Of a stretch of 64,000 bases of DNA, positions 36,745-49,211 are shown one piece after another. This DNA comes from Opisthorchis felineus (Eukaryota > Platyhelminthes > Trematoda > Opisthorchiida > Opisthorchiidae): the NCBI GenBank assembly GCA_004794785.1, contig SJOL01007474.1, forward strand, positions 222,884-286,883, given 5' to 3'. The translations under genes and the position numbers were made by a program. Each line of letters opens with the position of its first letter. The first letter of the stretch is position 1. The notes beneath the pieces were generated by a model. It saw only the letters and a program-made list of their open reading frames with translations, made no database searches and was not told where the DNA came from.

Positions 36745-36900
36745 ATCTATGCCCAGTCGCTCGTGGCCAGATAACTAAGTATTCACCCACTGGGGGGATG
36801 TGAGTTTCGTGAGGTGCGCACTGCTGATGATTTCCAACAAAGATGAAACAATTGTGACGTGCTTCTCAGCCTTTCAGCATGAACGGACTCAATTGACAGG
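36745..36900 (+). repeat. second copy of the 11.3-kb hammerhead-related repeat
   Basis: CTGATGA at 36,824-36,830, 14-nt spacer, GAAAC at 36,845-36,849, then GTGCTTCTCAG and TTTCAG, in register with 11,316-11,370. Upstream GATGTGAGTTTCGTGAGG corresponds to the B-box-like part of the 11.3-kb copy. Most stem II pairs are lost here, so this copy is dead as a ribozyme. The two copies together suggest an ancestral stem II of GTCC with GGAC. Confidence 0.5.
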
Positions 36901-37360
36901 ACAAAAACTCTATTCAAAATTACCTAATCCACCACCAGCAAATTTTTAAATGCTAGAAGGCCTCACTCCTCTGAAATCAAGCCGTTTACAGTCCCCTTCA
37001 TCATGTCTTGATTAACAGCGTGAGCGCCATCAAATTGACCTTTTGGAGTGCAGGTGAGATGAATATAAATATTTCTCAATCTGTCAGTACACAAGACTCA
37101 AACAATCGTTTAACACGGCCCTATCAACAACGCAGGGGACATGGTGAACGACTAGAAGCACTGTGTACTTTCACCGCTTCATTCGATTTCAACCTTCAAC
37201 TAAACAGAAGAAACATATGGGGGAAATCGAGTTTTGACCAAACGGGTGCCCAGGAGCAGGTTAAACGATGCACTTGTAGTACGAAAATATGTAACCTTCT
37301 AGAAGCATTAGGAATCCATCGTTCATCAGCCCCAGCAGTATAGTCTGACCCTTAAGTGCT

Positions 37361-37522
37361 TTATGCTTGAGAAATTGCATTTTTTGTGGCAAGTCGGTCC
37401 CAGACTTTGTTCGCTATCATTAACAATAAGAAATTTCCATTCAAATTACCACCCTCCGAAACCACTGACAGTGCACCATGATTAGCCGCTCGACCGTCTA
37501 CATACATTTTAATATGGTCAGT
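37361..37522 (-). CDS. candidate last exon, product not recognised
   Basis: The minus-strand acceptor gctttacttttgtcaccatgtcag leads in phase 0 into TDHIKMYVDGRAANHG and on for 53 codons to TAA. The motif IKMYVDGR followed by hydrophobic strands is reminiscent of laminin-G or concanavalin-like folds, where a strand ends in a DG turn, but it is too short for an assignment. No partner exon was found. Confidence 0.25.
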   Translation of the reverse strand, partial: TDHIKMYVDGRAANHGALSVVSEGGNLNGNFLLLMIANKVWDRLATKNAISQA

Positions 37523-38089
37523 CTGACATGGTGACAAAAGTAAAGCAGAGCAAACGGTAACGTAAATGGCGTACTCGGAGCAGGAACACCACAATGGAAG
37601 CACGACTCATCTAATCAGTTCTATGGCTTGTATCATCATGACGTGCATTACACCTCTACTGGTATCTACACAGACCAACAAACAGAAAATGGCCTTATGA
37701 ATGCATGATCCAATTTGACTCCCGTATATTAAGATCAGGAAGTTTACCTTTTCAATGTGAAAGACGTGAAGATTCTGGTGAGTGGCAGTACCGAACATAA
37801 TGCCAATCATAGTGCACCACAACAAGTTCAATCAACCGACAAGCTGAACTTCCCCTAATCAATGAATATTCACGGGTAAGAGATCGGAAACTGAATCGAA
37901 TAAAGCAACAACATTAGACAAATGGATCAGGATCAACTGCGGGACCGGTCCGGCAAAATGTCACAGGATTGGAGGCAGACGGGTCATATTCAAAGGTCAC
38001 CTCAACTCCGGTCAGCCAAAACGCGGGTGAAAATCGGCACAATCGACCAAAACTGAGGGTTACTGCCTTCAGAATAAGGTATATAAAAT

Positions 38090-41000
38090 CTGACACATTA
38101 CATCACAACGCATAGACCCACAGAAAACTTCCGATGCCATCAGGATGTCATCCGGACTTTTGAGAAAACGTTTGCGGCAAAATCGTCAGATTGAGCGCAA
38201 TACTCGACCGCAAAATAGACAAATTGGGCAAGAAACATTTTCTTTCAATTTGGACATTAAGGTGTTAGCTATAGTTGAAGATGTGCGAGTGTTTTCACGA
38301 GTATATGAAATCTCATCGGTAGTGCCCAAGTGAAACATCAATCGGTAGCACCTATAAACTGCTATTTTTCATGCTCAATATCATCTCCTTCCTCCCTATG
38401 AATGTCGGTCACATTACTGTACAAAAGTTTGTTTTACTGAACTACAACAAAAACCGCCAGCGTTTTTGGTCCAACGTGACTTTGGGACTTTTGATGAGTG
38501 ACTGTGGTTGTGACTGCCGGTTGGCTATCATTGGTTGCTACTAACTCTAAACGGGAACAAAAATTCTAGCTACAAAAGCTGGGCTAATCTATTCACATCA
38601 GTGGATTAATATTGCGATCACCGTAGGTTTGAAATATCAGGAAAGTAGAACTTTCTCTTCTTTGTGTGGTGGTTCAACGGAATACGGAACTACGGATTTT
38701 CCTATTGTGTACTGTGAGTCAAGATTTATTTGGATTTTTCTCCTTGTGACATTGCATCTGGCTTACATTAGTAATTTGTTCTGTTCACTAGAGACTCCAT
38801 AGGGCGGTTAACCACTACAAATCCAAATGAACTGAAAAGAAAGCCTATGGGATGTCAAGTGAAACTTGCCCCAATGAAGGTGCAGCTAACTGAATGTTCA
38901 CTAGAATATTTTACGATAACTTCACACATACGATGGTAAAATAGCTTTTGATGTAGAAATACAAGTACAAATTATGAAGTATGACTTTCAGTATGAATCC
39001 GTGGTAAATTCTTTCCATAAACAACTGAAGCATTGTTTGGATCAAACCCCCTTGGAATGAGGGTTGTCAAGCACCTGAAAACGATATAAGCTTCCTCGTA
39101 AATTGCGCACAGTGACTCAAACAGGATGAAGATATTTATATGCAGAAATCGAGCCGTTACGTTGAGAGAAAGAGAAAAATACTCTGCAATGTTTGAAGCA
39201 AAGGCCCTCGATGTGTGAAAACCTTTTACACTCTACAATGTCCGTGTGCCACATCTGTCCATTTTTCTCTGTTCAGTTACTCGTAGTCTGGTAAATTTAC
39301 TTGTCGCTCCCTTTCGTCTTCAGTACTCGAATGTTTTTCTGCATAATATTCCGTATTTTTCATGTCCTCGCCCAATTTCAACCGAAGTTGCATCCTAGTT
39401 TATTGTGTTAGGCTGAGCGCCGTACTAAAACCATTTAAAACAACAATATGTGAACCGTCCCCTGGAACATGGTGCATTGGTTAAAACATCATACTTTTTT
39501 CTGCCTTGAGTAGTATTGTTTTTCACGAGTTTGTACCAAATCCAGCTCAACAGGCACCCAAGGTTACATTGCAGTCGGTTGTACTGCTTGTGTGTTTCGT
39601 GAAGTAACATCGCCGAATTAGTATCCACTTCCTAACAGGACCATGCACGACAAACTTTGACGGCCACCAGACAAACGTACAAACGTTTAGCTGATTGGCG
39701 AACGCCCGACCACCGCCTGCTCACTACGGCCTGCCCAGTGAATAATCATTCCCCGGTTACTTTAGACCTACGTAGATGAGTATGTTAGTCGACCGATGTG
39801 GCGGTTACTTTGCCTGCTATCTTGGTCTGTCATGATGAGCCGTCTATATTGAGCTCGCCAGGTCGGGTATAACAGGTATGTTTGATCTGAGGGCATTCGT
39901 CCATCGTGAGATGTTCAAGGCCTACACTGAATAAAAGTCTCAGTAGGCCCTATGCTTCGGCAGATCAACGCTTCTACTCAAGTATCACCAGAAGTTGAAG
40001 AATTCTAGAAGACAAGTTTCGTGGTAGGCCCGCCAAAGTGCAAGCACAACTCTCTCTGGGTTACCCTATAAGATCATTGACAAATCCACTCCGCGGTGCA
40101 GGAAATATCCCAACAGAACACACCCTCTTTTCGATGCGTGCAAACTGCTCATTGGCAACAAAATCTTACGCACCATGTTTGGTGAAGTTGGCAACAAATG
40201 CAACTGCAAGTTGGTGCTTACTCAAGTGATTTTACTGTCAGAGTAAAGTGCAGACAACATGGCAAGCAGAAACCGTTAACCGAAAAATGCATGCTAAGGA
40301 AGCCATACTCAACTTTGCTCTATGATAGGAGAACCTGAGGGAAACGATGTGTCATCTCGGACGGGATTTACCCGGTAATTGGGCTGCACGAAAAGTTTAT
40401 GCGAATGAGAGCACCGAGACCACATACGGCCACATATGTGAATGCCATCTTACGAGAACTTGTATTTTAATTTCTTTCTCGCCTTCCTTCTGCTTGGAGA
40501 AAAGTGATTTGGCTTTGCTAATTTTCAGAATCACCATGGCAATCACCAGCTTGTTCGAGGTAGTGATTTGCACACCCTGATCCTGACCCCAGTTTGAAGC
40601 CCAAACGAATCATCCGATCTTCGTAGGGAACGCCCAGTCATTTCCTCATTTCGAGTTTTCTCAACAGAAATCGAGTTATTTACGCTTATATAAAAGCGAT
40701 CGAACAGTTTTTACCGCTTATTGCGCATGAAAAGGGTAACTTGTCCGTTCGCTTGGGACTGTCTTATTTATTTCAAGAACAGTAGAAGAGTAGCTAATTA
40801 TAAGCTGGTGTCCGTTGTTCTGGGTTGTGGTCGCCCCGAATGGAGGCGGAAGATTTCCTCGTGTTTTCTGCATTGGTTTAGTCTATGACGCCTGGCTCAG
40901 TTAAATTACTCTGCCTGAGAGACAGGGGGCAGACATCTCGTCTGTCGCCTACTCATACACCCAAAACGAGAGCAGCATCGATGATCCCCTATGTGACGTG

Positions 41001-43640
41001 CGTCTCCAGTGAGCATTGGCGAAGTTATGCACATTCGTGAGGGGACACAAGGTGCGAACTGGATAACCGGGAGTTGCCGCTCCCTAGAAGCAAACCGAAA
41101 TCAATTTCGTCAAAATCATGCGGTTTTCGAAGTTTCGGATATAACGGGAATTTGGTCTAATCCGGTTGTGCGTATCAGGATATATTGCTCACGGCTTGTT
41201 GTTTAAGTGAGCAAACTTTCAGGGTCACCGACCACTGCCGATTTGCATTCGATTGCCAGTTTACAAAATGAAGCACGAAATCAGCTCTTAGGATATCTTA
41301 ACCTCCCATTGATGCGCTTCAAATGACAGGTAATATCTATGGGATATCGTATGTAAATTCCTCTAGTGTGGTTAGCTGAATAACGTTTGTATGTTGTACA
41401 CTCATCAGACGATTATGTATCTTTCCTATTGGAAGGCACGACGTCACTCAGCTGGATTACGTCACAAGGCGCAGCGACATTGTCGAAAAATAAGGTCAAC
41501 CACTGCCTTCTATCATGATAGCTAATGTGTTGTCGCTTACTTTGTCTGTTTATCGCAAATTTTAAGTCCATGCCTATTTGCGACGATGATTGTGGCCTCA
41601 ACCATGCATTATTAATATTATAACCTAATCCACAAGCCAACGATGGCCCTTCAAACCTGGCGAAGCTGTGACTCTCTGGGATATTTCAAGTTTTAAATAA
41701 AAACCATCAGTTCTAAAAATGTTCTAAAAATGTTCTAAAATTTTCCTTTGTTCAAACTACGGTTTCAGAGAAATCTGGGGTGTGCCCCAAATGATCGGCC
41801 CGGGAGTTTGCGCTGGCAACTGGTCTCTTGCGGAACCGCTCAAGGGCGAATTTCAAGGTGTTGGGTTTTGCCAGTATGCGGAAAACTTGTCCAATCGCAT
41901 CAAACCTACTGTAATACTTATATTATAGTCTCAAATGGTTTCGATAGGTTTTGTTTTTCCAATTCCACAAAGCGGGGACGGAGTATAAATTATTTGCGGG
42001 GGTATGGATGTTGTATGTGATAACGCTCCATGCTAAGTCTGAACAGAAAAAAGGCTGTCTGGACCAGCAGTGTAGTCTTCGTCACCTTTTGGGTGAAAAA
42101 ACTTATGCAGCATTTTAAACACTTAAATTAAGGGATTAAAAAGGCACAGCTCATGTACGTTGCGTTAGGTTGAGGGAACCGTCATCAACTGGGTACTACA
42201 ACATTTGAGCTGAATGTTGGTGACGAATGTGATTTCTTTGCATTGCTTTGTTCCACTAGTTGGCAAGAATTTCGAATTACGCCAGAAAATATTATTTAAA
42301 TCCACCGTCTACCACAATACAGTTTTGGTAGCCGAATGTATGCTGGTTGTCTGAAAACAAATGGGTGTAGCTTACAAGACTAAGAGAGGGATTTTGGTGC
42401 AAGCCTATGAAGGTGCTGCAACAAAGAGCAAGTACTTGTATTAACGAGGAAAAGCTTGTTTTCCTTGGTTTGACTCCTTGGAACAAACAGGCAGGCCGGG
42501 CTGCAAACTATTATCGACCGCTGCCAGATCGGGTCTACTGACCGTTGTGGTATCTCTCTTCATGAGCACCGCTGAACTGTTTCCTTTGAGCCTATACTTT
42601 TATACTCCCACGCTGCATTCACACAATATTTTCATTGCAAATCGTCTGGTAGTTCTAATAGAAATGATCCTGTGAGCACGTACAAGTTGGCCGATCATGG
42701 GGGAGAAGTTTTAACCCCATAGGATCCCGCCATGGGCATCACAACCAAGCATCACAACCACGGGCTTTCGCATCCATATACGTTGGAATACATGGCTCTT
42801 ATTCAACACACGTGTGAGAATGTCGGGGTGCCTTGGTAGCTATGTGGCGTTAAGGCCTTTGCAGCGTGGAGTTTACTGATTTCGCCGTTGTTCGGTTTCT
42901 TAGGTTTGCGCGGCTTAGTTTCACTTCCAGTTAGCAAAATTCCATGATGCCACACAACTGGAAAAACCATTTATTGTGACCGAACTAGGACCATGTATCA
43001 CTGAGAAATGGTGCACACATCACACAACGCATGCTACTCTGTAGAATCTGTGCGTAAAATGCAGTCGACCCGGATATGATAACCACGCCGATATTGAAGT
43101 CGTAAGATAACTGGTGGATAAAGGTTATTACGGTGAATAAATATCAGGGCACATCTTAACTATGACTTCACTTGCAAACAGGCCAATGAAGAAGTGAGCG
43201 ATTCGCATTCCAGTAATGAAAGTGAGAAACGAGCGGGTACGAAAGCATACTTCCTAGACCGGCATGTTTAAGTAACGAACTTTGCGCTGAAGAGGAAAAG
43301 AAAATAAGATAAACAGGAATGTATGCTTATCGAGAGAATGATTACAACAACAAACACAAGGGACGCTCAACTCGCAAAAGATTCACAGCGTTAAAATGAC
43401 ACCTCCAAAGCCAAAAGTTGATGGAATCCTTTGGGCTATTAGGTTCAACTTTGGGTTCAGAAGATGCCATCTGTTGGAGAGTTTGCATATCCTTATTTTG
43501 TCCCTAAGCCTTGACGCAGTTTCTGCTTTGTCTAACCAAGTATGTCGACACCCTTATTCGTTTTGATGCGAGTCTGAACCAGGTTTCGAACTTTACGCAG
43601 AGTCGCACAGAGTTCGTTCCACACTCAGTGTAGCCACCCT
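38090..43640. other. no supported gene; scattered promoter-like TATA motifs
   Basis: TATA-box-like sequences occur at 38,080-38,088 (followed 57 bp later by a 62-codon frame at 38,145-38,333) and at 40,687-40,696, but nothing else supports transcription. A short frame after an actttcag acceptor near 41,220 (begins SPTTADLHSIASLQN) ends in a stop just before a CAG/GTAATA and is unrecognised. A 12-bp unit (ttctaaaaatgt) is repeated at 41,713-41,738. Confidence 0.45.
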
Positions 43641-43654
43641 CCCGCAGTTATTAA

Positions 43655-43712
43655 TAATACGTTTATTTTACAACTTGTAGGAAGCATACCAACTAAGGCA
43701 TGATTGGGCATG
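43655..43712 (+). repeat. short dispersed repeat, copy 1
   Basis: The segment ending GGAAGCATACCAACTAAGG then CATGAT matches 45,962-46,027 over about 60 bp at roughly 70% by eye. The family is unknown; it is probably an old transposon piece. Confidence 0.35.
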
Positions 43713-44639
43713 ATCGGACAAGTATACCACGACTCTACATGACGTTCCGCCCCAAACAGTTGGTGCACACGTGGTCACGTTTTTAGCTGCGGTTTTTTTA
43801 TTTTTATACTAAGTTGCGATTGGTTCGGCTTGCGTAGTGCAGCCGTGAACTCTGTGACTGATTGGGCAACCTACAGCACCGAAACGGGCGTCCAAGACCT
43901 GGTGTCTTCTTTCAAAGTTAAGTTTCAGTCCCATGCAGGGGCGCCTACACAGTGAAGCATAGGATTTCATCGTGGATCATTTCAGTAGTTAAAAAATCGC
44001 CAGTGTAAAATTAATGAAGTAGTTCCTGAGACAACGAAAGACGTTTTATAATGCATTTTAAGCCACTATTACTAGCAGCGGGGGCTTCACTTTTCTTTAT
44101 TCCGCCCTTCCATGACAGTAAAACGAAACGACGGATGCAACAGTTGGACCTATGCATTAGGCGACATTATGGATGGCTTAAAATGTCGCGTCGTTCTAAC
44201 TTTGTCACACTACAGTGTTAGCAATGTGTATGAGTTGCCGGATGATCCGGAGGAAAACGTCCCCAACGAAGCAGTTTGGGGAGCGCTAATTAGATGATCC
44301 ATTGGTTGCATGCATGACTTTCGTGGCAAACCAAAGATGCCAAACTTGACTATCGCATCCCTTCACAATCGATATGAGAGCCGCAATGGATCAACAGCGA
44401 TGAAGTCCTGAACAGGGTAATCATCAATAGGCTCTTGTTTTGAATATGGTTACAACGATTCAACCAATTTAACGAGCGCTCCTTCGTATTCCGCTGAAGC
44501 ATCTAAAGGAAAGTTCCGACAAACACAGGAGTCATGGCACAAAACAAATACCTAACGAAAAGCGGACAAGCTCCTCATATCTGTACACGTTATATGAGGG
44601 TGATCATGCTCACGGAGAAGGTGGGGCTCACATGGCCGT

Positions 44640-44700
44640 GGTTCAAGTTTACGAACCCAGAGACCTCAAGGAGTTGCCCCTGCTAACTGAGCTAATATTC
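44640..44700 (-). repeat. tRNA-like SINE head (minus strand)
   Basis: Read on the minus strand, an A-box-like TTAGCTCAGTTAGCAGGG (plus 44,679-44,696) is followed at tRNA spacing by a B-box-like GGGTTCGTAAAC (plus 44,647-44,658). The anticodon arm does not fold well and the following sequence diverges from a tRNA acceptor end, so this is a tRNA-derived repeat rather than a working tRNA. It sits just upstream of the gypsy fragment at 44,770. Confidence 0.5.
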
Positions 44701-44769
44701 AAGAACGCACTTTGGGGCATCTGCTGCAAAAGGGAACCGCCTGACGCGGTTGATGCCTGACGTTTATGC

Positions 44770-45157
44770 CAGCCATCGCGTGCCCTATATCATTGTCACA
44801 CGGACGACGCACCGGTCGTTACAAATTGTACATCCCTCTTACCCTAAAGTAAAAATTGCTTCAGTGGAGTTTACTCGTATGCTCAAGCTTGATATCGTTC
44901 AACCATCTAACTGAATGAGCCAAGTAGTTGTGTATGCCCCAAATAAATCCGGAGGTATGCGCTCATGTGGAGGTTATCGGGCACTTAGCAACTTTACTGT
45001 CCTAGGCCGCCACCTCATATCACACAATCAGAACATCACGGTCGGCCTGAGAAGTGGTCGTGTGCCCTCGAAAATGGGTCCGTTTCGTGACCGATACCAT
45101 ATCCTGACGGCCCTTGCAGACGTTCCAGAAATGGCCATCATGCAATTCTACCCTTGA
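44770..45157 (+). pseudogene. Ty3/gypsy-type LTR retrotransposon reverse transcriptase fragment
   Basis: One continuous frame with a single TGA at about 44,912 shows the N-terminal part of a gypsy-class reverse transcriptase. EFTRMLKLDIVQPSN before the stop corresponds to the conserved segment preceding the first RT block. Then NKSGGMRSCGGYRALS matches the KxSGxxRxCxDYRxLN block, and RYHILTALADVP matches the region following the first catalytic Asp. The K-D-L of that block is replaced (GPFRDRYH), so a key residue is gone and the piece is inactive. It ends before the catalytic YxDD box. No LTRs, gag or integrase were found next to it. Confidence 0.7.
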
Positions 45158-45159
45158 CT

Positions 45160-46760
45160 TCTTGTGTGCCTGTTGATCTCTGGAATGCGATTCCCCAGCG
45201 ATCCACCAGCGACCGCACCAAAAGCTTAGGCTTTGTTCCCCATGTAAGTCGACGATCTCCCGCTGGCACTTTCGTCAGAAGGTTAATCAGAAATCCACCT
45301 TGCATCAAGCCCTAATCATCCCTGACAACTGAGAAACCGAGCGGACCGCCCTAGACATTATATTAATCAAAGGGGCTCTCATCCGCTGGAGAACAGGTTA
45401 CTAGCTATTTGGGATCTACCTGTTCTCGCTGCCTTGGCTGTTGTCTACTGCTTCCGTGGAATGATAAAGCCACTATCGCTTTTTCATTATCAGCCGAGCC
45501 ATTCGTATTTGTCTGCCTGCCGACTTGTTTATAGCTAAAATCAGTGGTGGTGTTGAACTTTCCCCATAGCAAGTGTGCCCGTTGGACTGATAATGAAGCA
45601 CTCGATTCGGTCAAAATGAACCATCACGTTAAAAACACCGTCAAGCAAACAGTTGCGAATGATATCGCCAGTGTGGCTGGTGGAGCTATTTCACCGGGTA
45701 TTTAGAAAGTTTTTGCTTTCCATCCCAGCAAATTCTTACCACAAAAAATACCCATTACGGCACGTTCGGAATTGAACTCATAACGGTCTGTTCAACTATC
45801 CGATAATGAAAATATGTGTAAAATGTTCGACAATTTGTGATTTTTGCTGATCTCTAACCATTGTTTTTCAAAGCTGTTCGCGGTGCCTCTCTATTCAATG
45901 GCTTTGACACTTTGATTTTGTGGTTGTGGTGATGCGGAGAGAACACAATGGCCGCTATACACAATAATATTAACAATGATAGGTTTATCCATCATTTTGT
46001 AAGGAGCATACCAATTAACACATGATCGAATCGTTACAGTTTCAATGTGGCGAGAAAGGGCAGAATGGAGCGGATTCAAAATCAAGGGGACATTCTTGAC
46101 ATGCGATAAGTAACTATAAATTGTGGAAAACAGTAGACTAGAACAGTCAGGCAGGAGGTCCGGAGACTTCATTTATGAAGCCGGGTGAGTGGAACTGAAA
46201 CCGGAAACCGTTTCCGATCATAAGTGACATTGCGCAGTTGAAATCATGGTCCGTGTAAGATCCGGGCAGCTAAGGATCTCACAGAACGATTGCGGCTATC
46301 AGATTATACGCAGTTCGTATCCAGTAGACAATAGGAAGGGACGGATGAGGGCAGCAGATAATACAGTAAGAACTGACAGGAACTGGTTTTATAGACAAAC
46401 GGGCTAATAAGCATCGTGAATTATGCAAACGTACAATCAATAATGGCGCGATCAGCAGGAGCAGAAACTGGTCATCAATGCAGCAGGGATCTCTGGAAGC
46501 AACAGCAAGTAAGCACCAAACGATGTACAAACGTACAGATACGGGCAGTCCGTCAGTGTAAGTTGACCGTATAGAGGGATAACGGCGCAGAAACAATCAA
46601 TACGTTCGGGATGTAAGGGCCTGTCTTTCGTTAACGGCGAGATGCGGCAGCTCGTGTCACGTGACGAACCAGATAGCGCGGTTAGGTCCGTTTAAAACAA
46701 ATCTCACCAAAGGCTATCTGGCGGATGTGGTATATAGGTAATACAAAAAATAGAGCCTTC
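45160..46760. other. transposon-rich debris with no assigned family
   Basis: No frame continues the gypsy fragment. The second copy of the 43,655 repeat lies at 45,962-46,027. Purine-rich DNA from about 46,170 to 46,620 has no recognisable coding content. Confidence 0.45.
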
Positions 46761-46763
46761 CCA

Positions 46764-46836
46764 ATGTCGAGTTGGTGTAGTGGGCAACACGCTTCCACGC
46801 CATCCGAAGAGCTCTGAGTTCGATCCTCGGTCGGTC
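46764..46836 (+). repeat. tRNA-like SINE head (plus strand)
   Basis: A-box-like GTTGGTGTAGTGGGC (46,771-46,785) and B-box-like GAGTTCGATCCTC (46,816-46,828) at tRNA-like spacing, with a short closing stem TCGAG/CTCGG. The downstream TTTTTCTTTCAG gives a T-rich stretch. The boxes are well preserved, but the arms between them are irregular, so a SINE head or tRNA pseudogene fits best. Confidence 0.55.
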
Positions 46837-47225
46837 CGTTTTTCTTTCAGAGCGGACGCCCGAAAATTGATGGAACTGAGGCGAACTCGCAAGCAATGAC
46901 GGACGGACAACAAAATACTTACATTAGTTAGTGGAATAAGTGAACCCTAAGTAGGAGCGAAAGAGGAGGAGCAAAACGGCGTTATAATAAACGGGCGTAA
47001 GTCACGGTACCCATGATTAGTCAGAACACAAAAGCGAATGACTGCTGTTCATCGTTGATTCGCGGGGTTTCAACAACCCGGGTTTCGCAAAACGTAAGTT
47101 GGGATAATGGGATTGTAGCATACGATGTCCGTCGGTTTGATTGACTTTTATATAAGTGTTGGCGATGTGCAACCTTGCTTACTGGGCTTCGGCTCATGAT
47201 CACTCTTCCTGTCCTCTATCTACAG

Positions 47226-47321
47226 AAATTGTTTCGAACCCCTATCTTCGGAGAATCACTGTTTCCTGGTGCTTCCAAAGCGTGCACACTACAGGGATAA
47301 AGAAATTTGCAGTGGAGGCAG
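47226..47321 (+). CDS. candidate internal exon, product not recognised
   Basis: The acceptor tcactcttcctgtcctctatctacag is an excellent pyrimidine tract, and the donor GTGGAGGCAG/gtagca is good. The 96-bp segment is symmetric (same split phase at both ends) and encodes IVSNPYLRRITVSWCF followed by about 15 more residues ending KKFAVEA. The strand-like pattern would suit an extracellular beta domain, but no family is recognised. It lies 1.9 kb upstream of the candidate last exon at 49,212 on the same strand. The phases do not join directly, so at least one exon would be missing between them. Confidence 0.3.
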
Positions 47322-47794
47322 GTAGCAAGTTGCGTTTTAGAAGTACGGTGTATGATGAAACTGGATAGGCCCATTTGTATCGCTGTCGGAAGGGTGTTGG
47401 GCGTAGAAGTTATTTGGGAGGGACGGGCGGTGCTAATAAATAGAGTTGAATGAGCATAGTACCTGAAATATTTCAGTCTGTATTATGTATAGAACTTTGC
47501 TTGTGAAAATTGGTGTGCGGAATGCATTAGCAACACAAGCTGGCAGTTTCGCTAGCTGAGTCAATGAAGACGCGGCTTAAGGAAGGAAGCCACCATAAAA
47601 ACTGTCCACGCCTAAGAAAGTTTAGTTTATTCACAGGAAGTTTGCGGAGGAAAAGTGCATATGACACCGAGTTTGACATTGGGGAGGAAATATCGTGTTG
47701 ATCGACATAGTGATTAAAAAATTTACTGACGACGAGCCAAAAGTGCTATTACGGAGGCTAATAACAACGGCGTACTCCTTCAATGAGGTAAATG

Positions 47795-47945
47795 AGGTGA
47801 ATCGTTCAAGGTTTTTAGCTGCGTTGCTTAATCCAAACGGCATTCTGACGAAATCCAATGAACAGAAAGGGGTAGTGATTGCCGTTTTGTGAAGTTCTTC
47901 CGAGATTATGGGAACATAAAGGTGAGCACGAGGAAAATTGATATT
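47795..47945 (-). pseudogene. second Ty3/gypsy reverse transcriptase fragment (minus strand)
   Basis: On the minus strand one frame reads IKFPRAHLYVPIISEELHK, then KTAITTPF and DFVRMPFGLSNAAKNLERF. These correspond to the conserved gypsy RT blocks around the first catalytic residue and the FxxMPFGLxNAxxxFQR motif. The expected catalytic Asp of the first block is replaced (IKFPRAH). After this the frame diverges before the YxDD box. It is oriented opposite to the 44.8-kb fragment and overlaps it only at one end of the domain, so the two come from different insertions or from a rearranged one. Confidence 0.7.
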
Positions 47946-49211
47946 AATATTAATATATCAGCCGCATCGAGCTGCAGGTGTATCTAACGCTTTGAACGCC
48001 CTGTATGGTCACAATCCACCACTCCTGTTCCCCCTTTACATCCACATGTAATCACAACTTAAGAAACATTCGTCAAACAAGATAGTAAGGATAAATTAGA
48101 GGGTCTTTCCCGCCCCTCTAAGTTATCCGCAGGTTTGGGTACTTTCCTTTCCTTTGCTGGCGTTGGCGTGCCCGGAGAGACAGTCAAACATCCAGATGGG
48201 ACAACCCAACAGTAGTGTAAAATCCGTCGCATGCACATTTAGGGAAATATCACCTGTCGCAACCAATTGTGTTCTAAAAGTGAGCCGTCCGTGCGCGACA
48301 CCAGTGACTTCCGGTGTGAACAACCAAATAAGCCAAATGTTTCACCGGCTGTGGCATCGTCACAACGCCTTCGTTATTAACGCTTCCAGGCGCATTGTGA
48401 ACCAAATTGCGGCTATTTTGGAACTCTCACAAATCCCCCAAATTTCCTCTAATGCACGATAAAAATCAGTTATTTTCCTTTGGCACTTGCTGCCAGTTCA
48501 TGTAGAAGACTGTTGAGCGTCATGTGCTCTTACACACTTCTGTACTGGACAACAGTTCATCAGCCTCTTTTAGCCAATCTCGTTCATATTTGTTTGCTTT
48601 TGATATGCACCCCGACCGCAATTTGAACATTGCAGTTTGTCGACGCACCGTCCGCTTAATTTTCACCCCACGCTCCGCGCACCCATGTCCAAGGGGTTGC
48701 CCGCGAAAATGTACGATTAGGATTCACCTTGTATATGATGAGTGTTGCTCCGTCAGATAAAATAACAAAGGCTCGATGATAACAAACCCATATAATCACA
48801 CCTAGCGTGAAAGACATACTTATGAAAGGTTGTTGGTTTATGCCATGCCCAAATCGGCTGGGTCACCGGCGGCAGAAAAACTTTAGATGACGGAAGTTTG
48901 ATTGCATACCGAGGCAGCAGAGAAGCGAAACCATGGGGAGGAGCTGAAAATCCACGACCACTCAGGCAATTTTGACATGGGGTCGACTGTGTTCGAATAA
49001 GTTGAAGGAGGCTATCAGCAAGGTAAATTCTGAGTGCCTACTTAGGAGATGCATACGAGTAGGCACGAGTGCGGCCTAAGGAGGAACACGAAGAAATAGC
49101 GCCTAGTTAGAGCGGATACCTTGTGGCAAAAGAAACGGACCAGGGAGCATACAGTATGAAACTGCTGACTGCAGCGACAAGTCTACTCGGTAGCTACACA
49201 TTCTCTTATAG

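Noticed and set aside
44640..44700. Functional tRNA gene
   Set aside because: Box A and B are present, but the anticodon arm and acceptor end do not fold; kept only as a SINE-like repeat.
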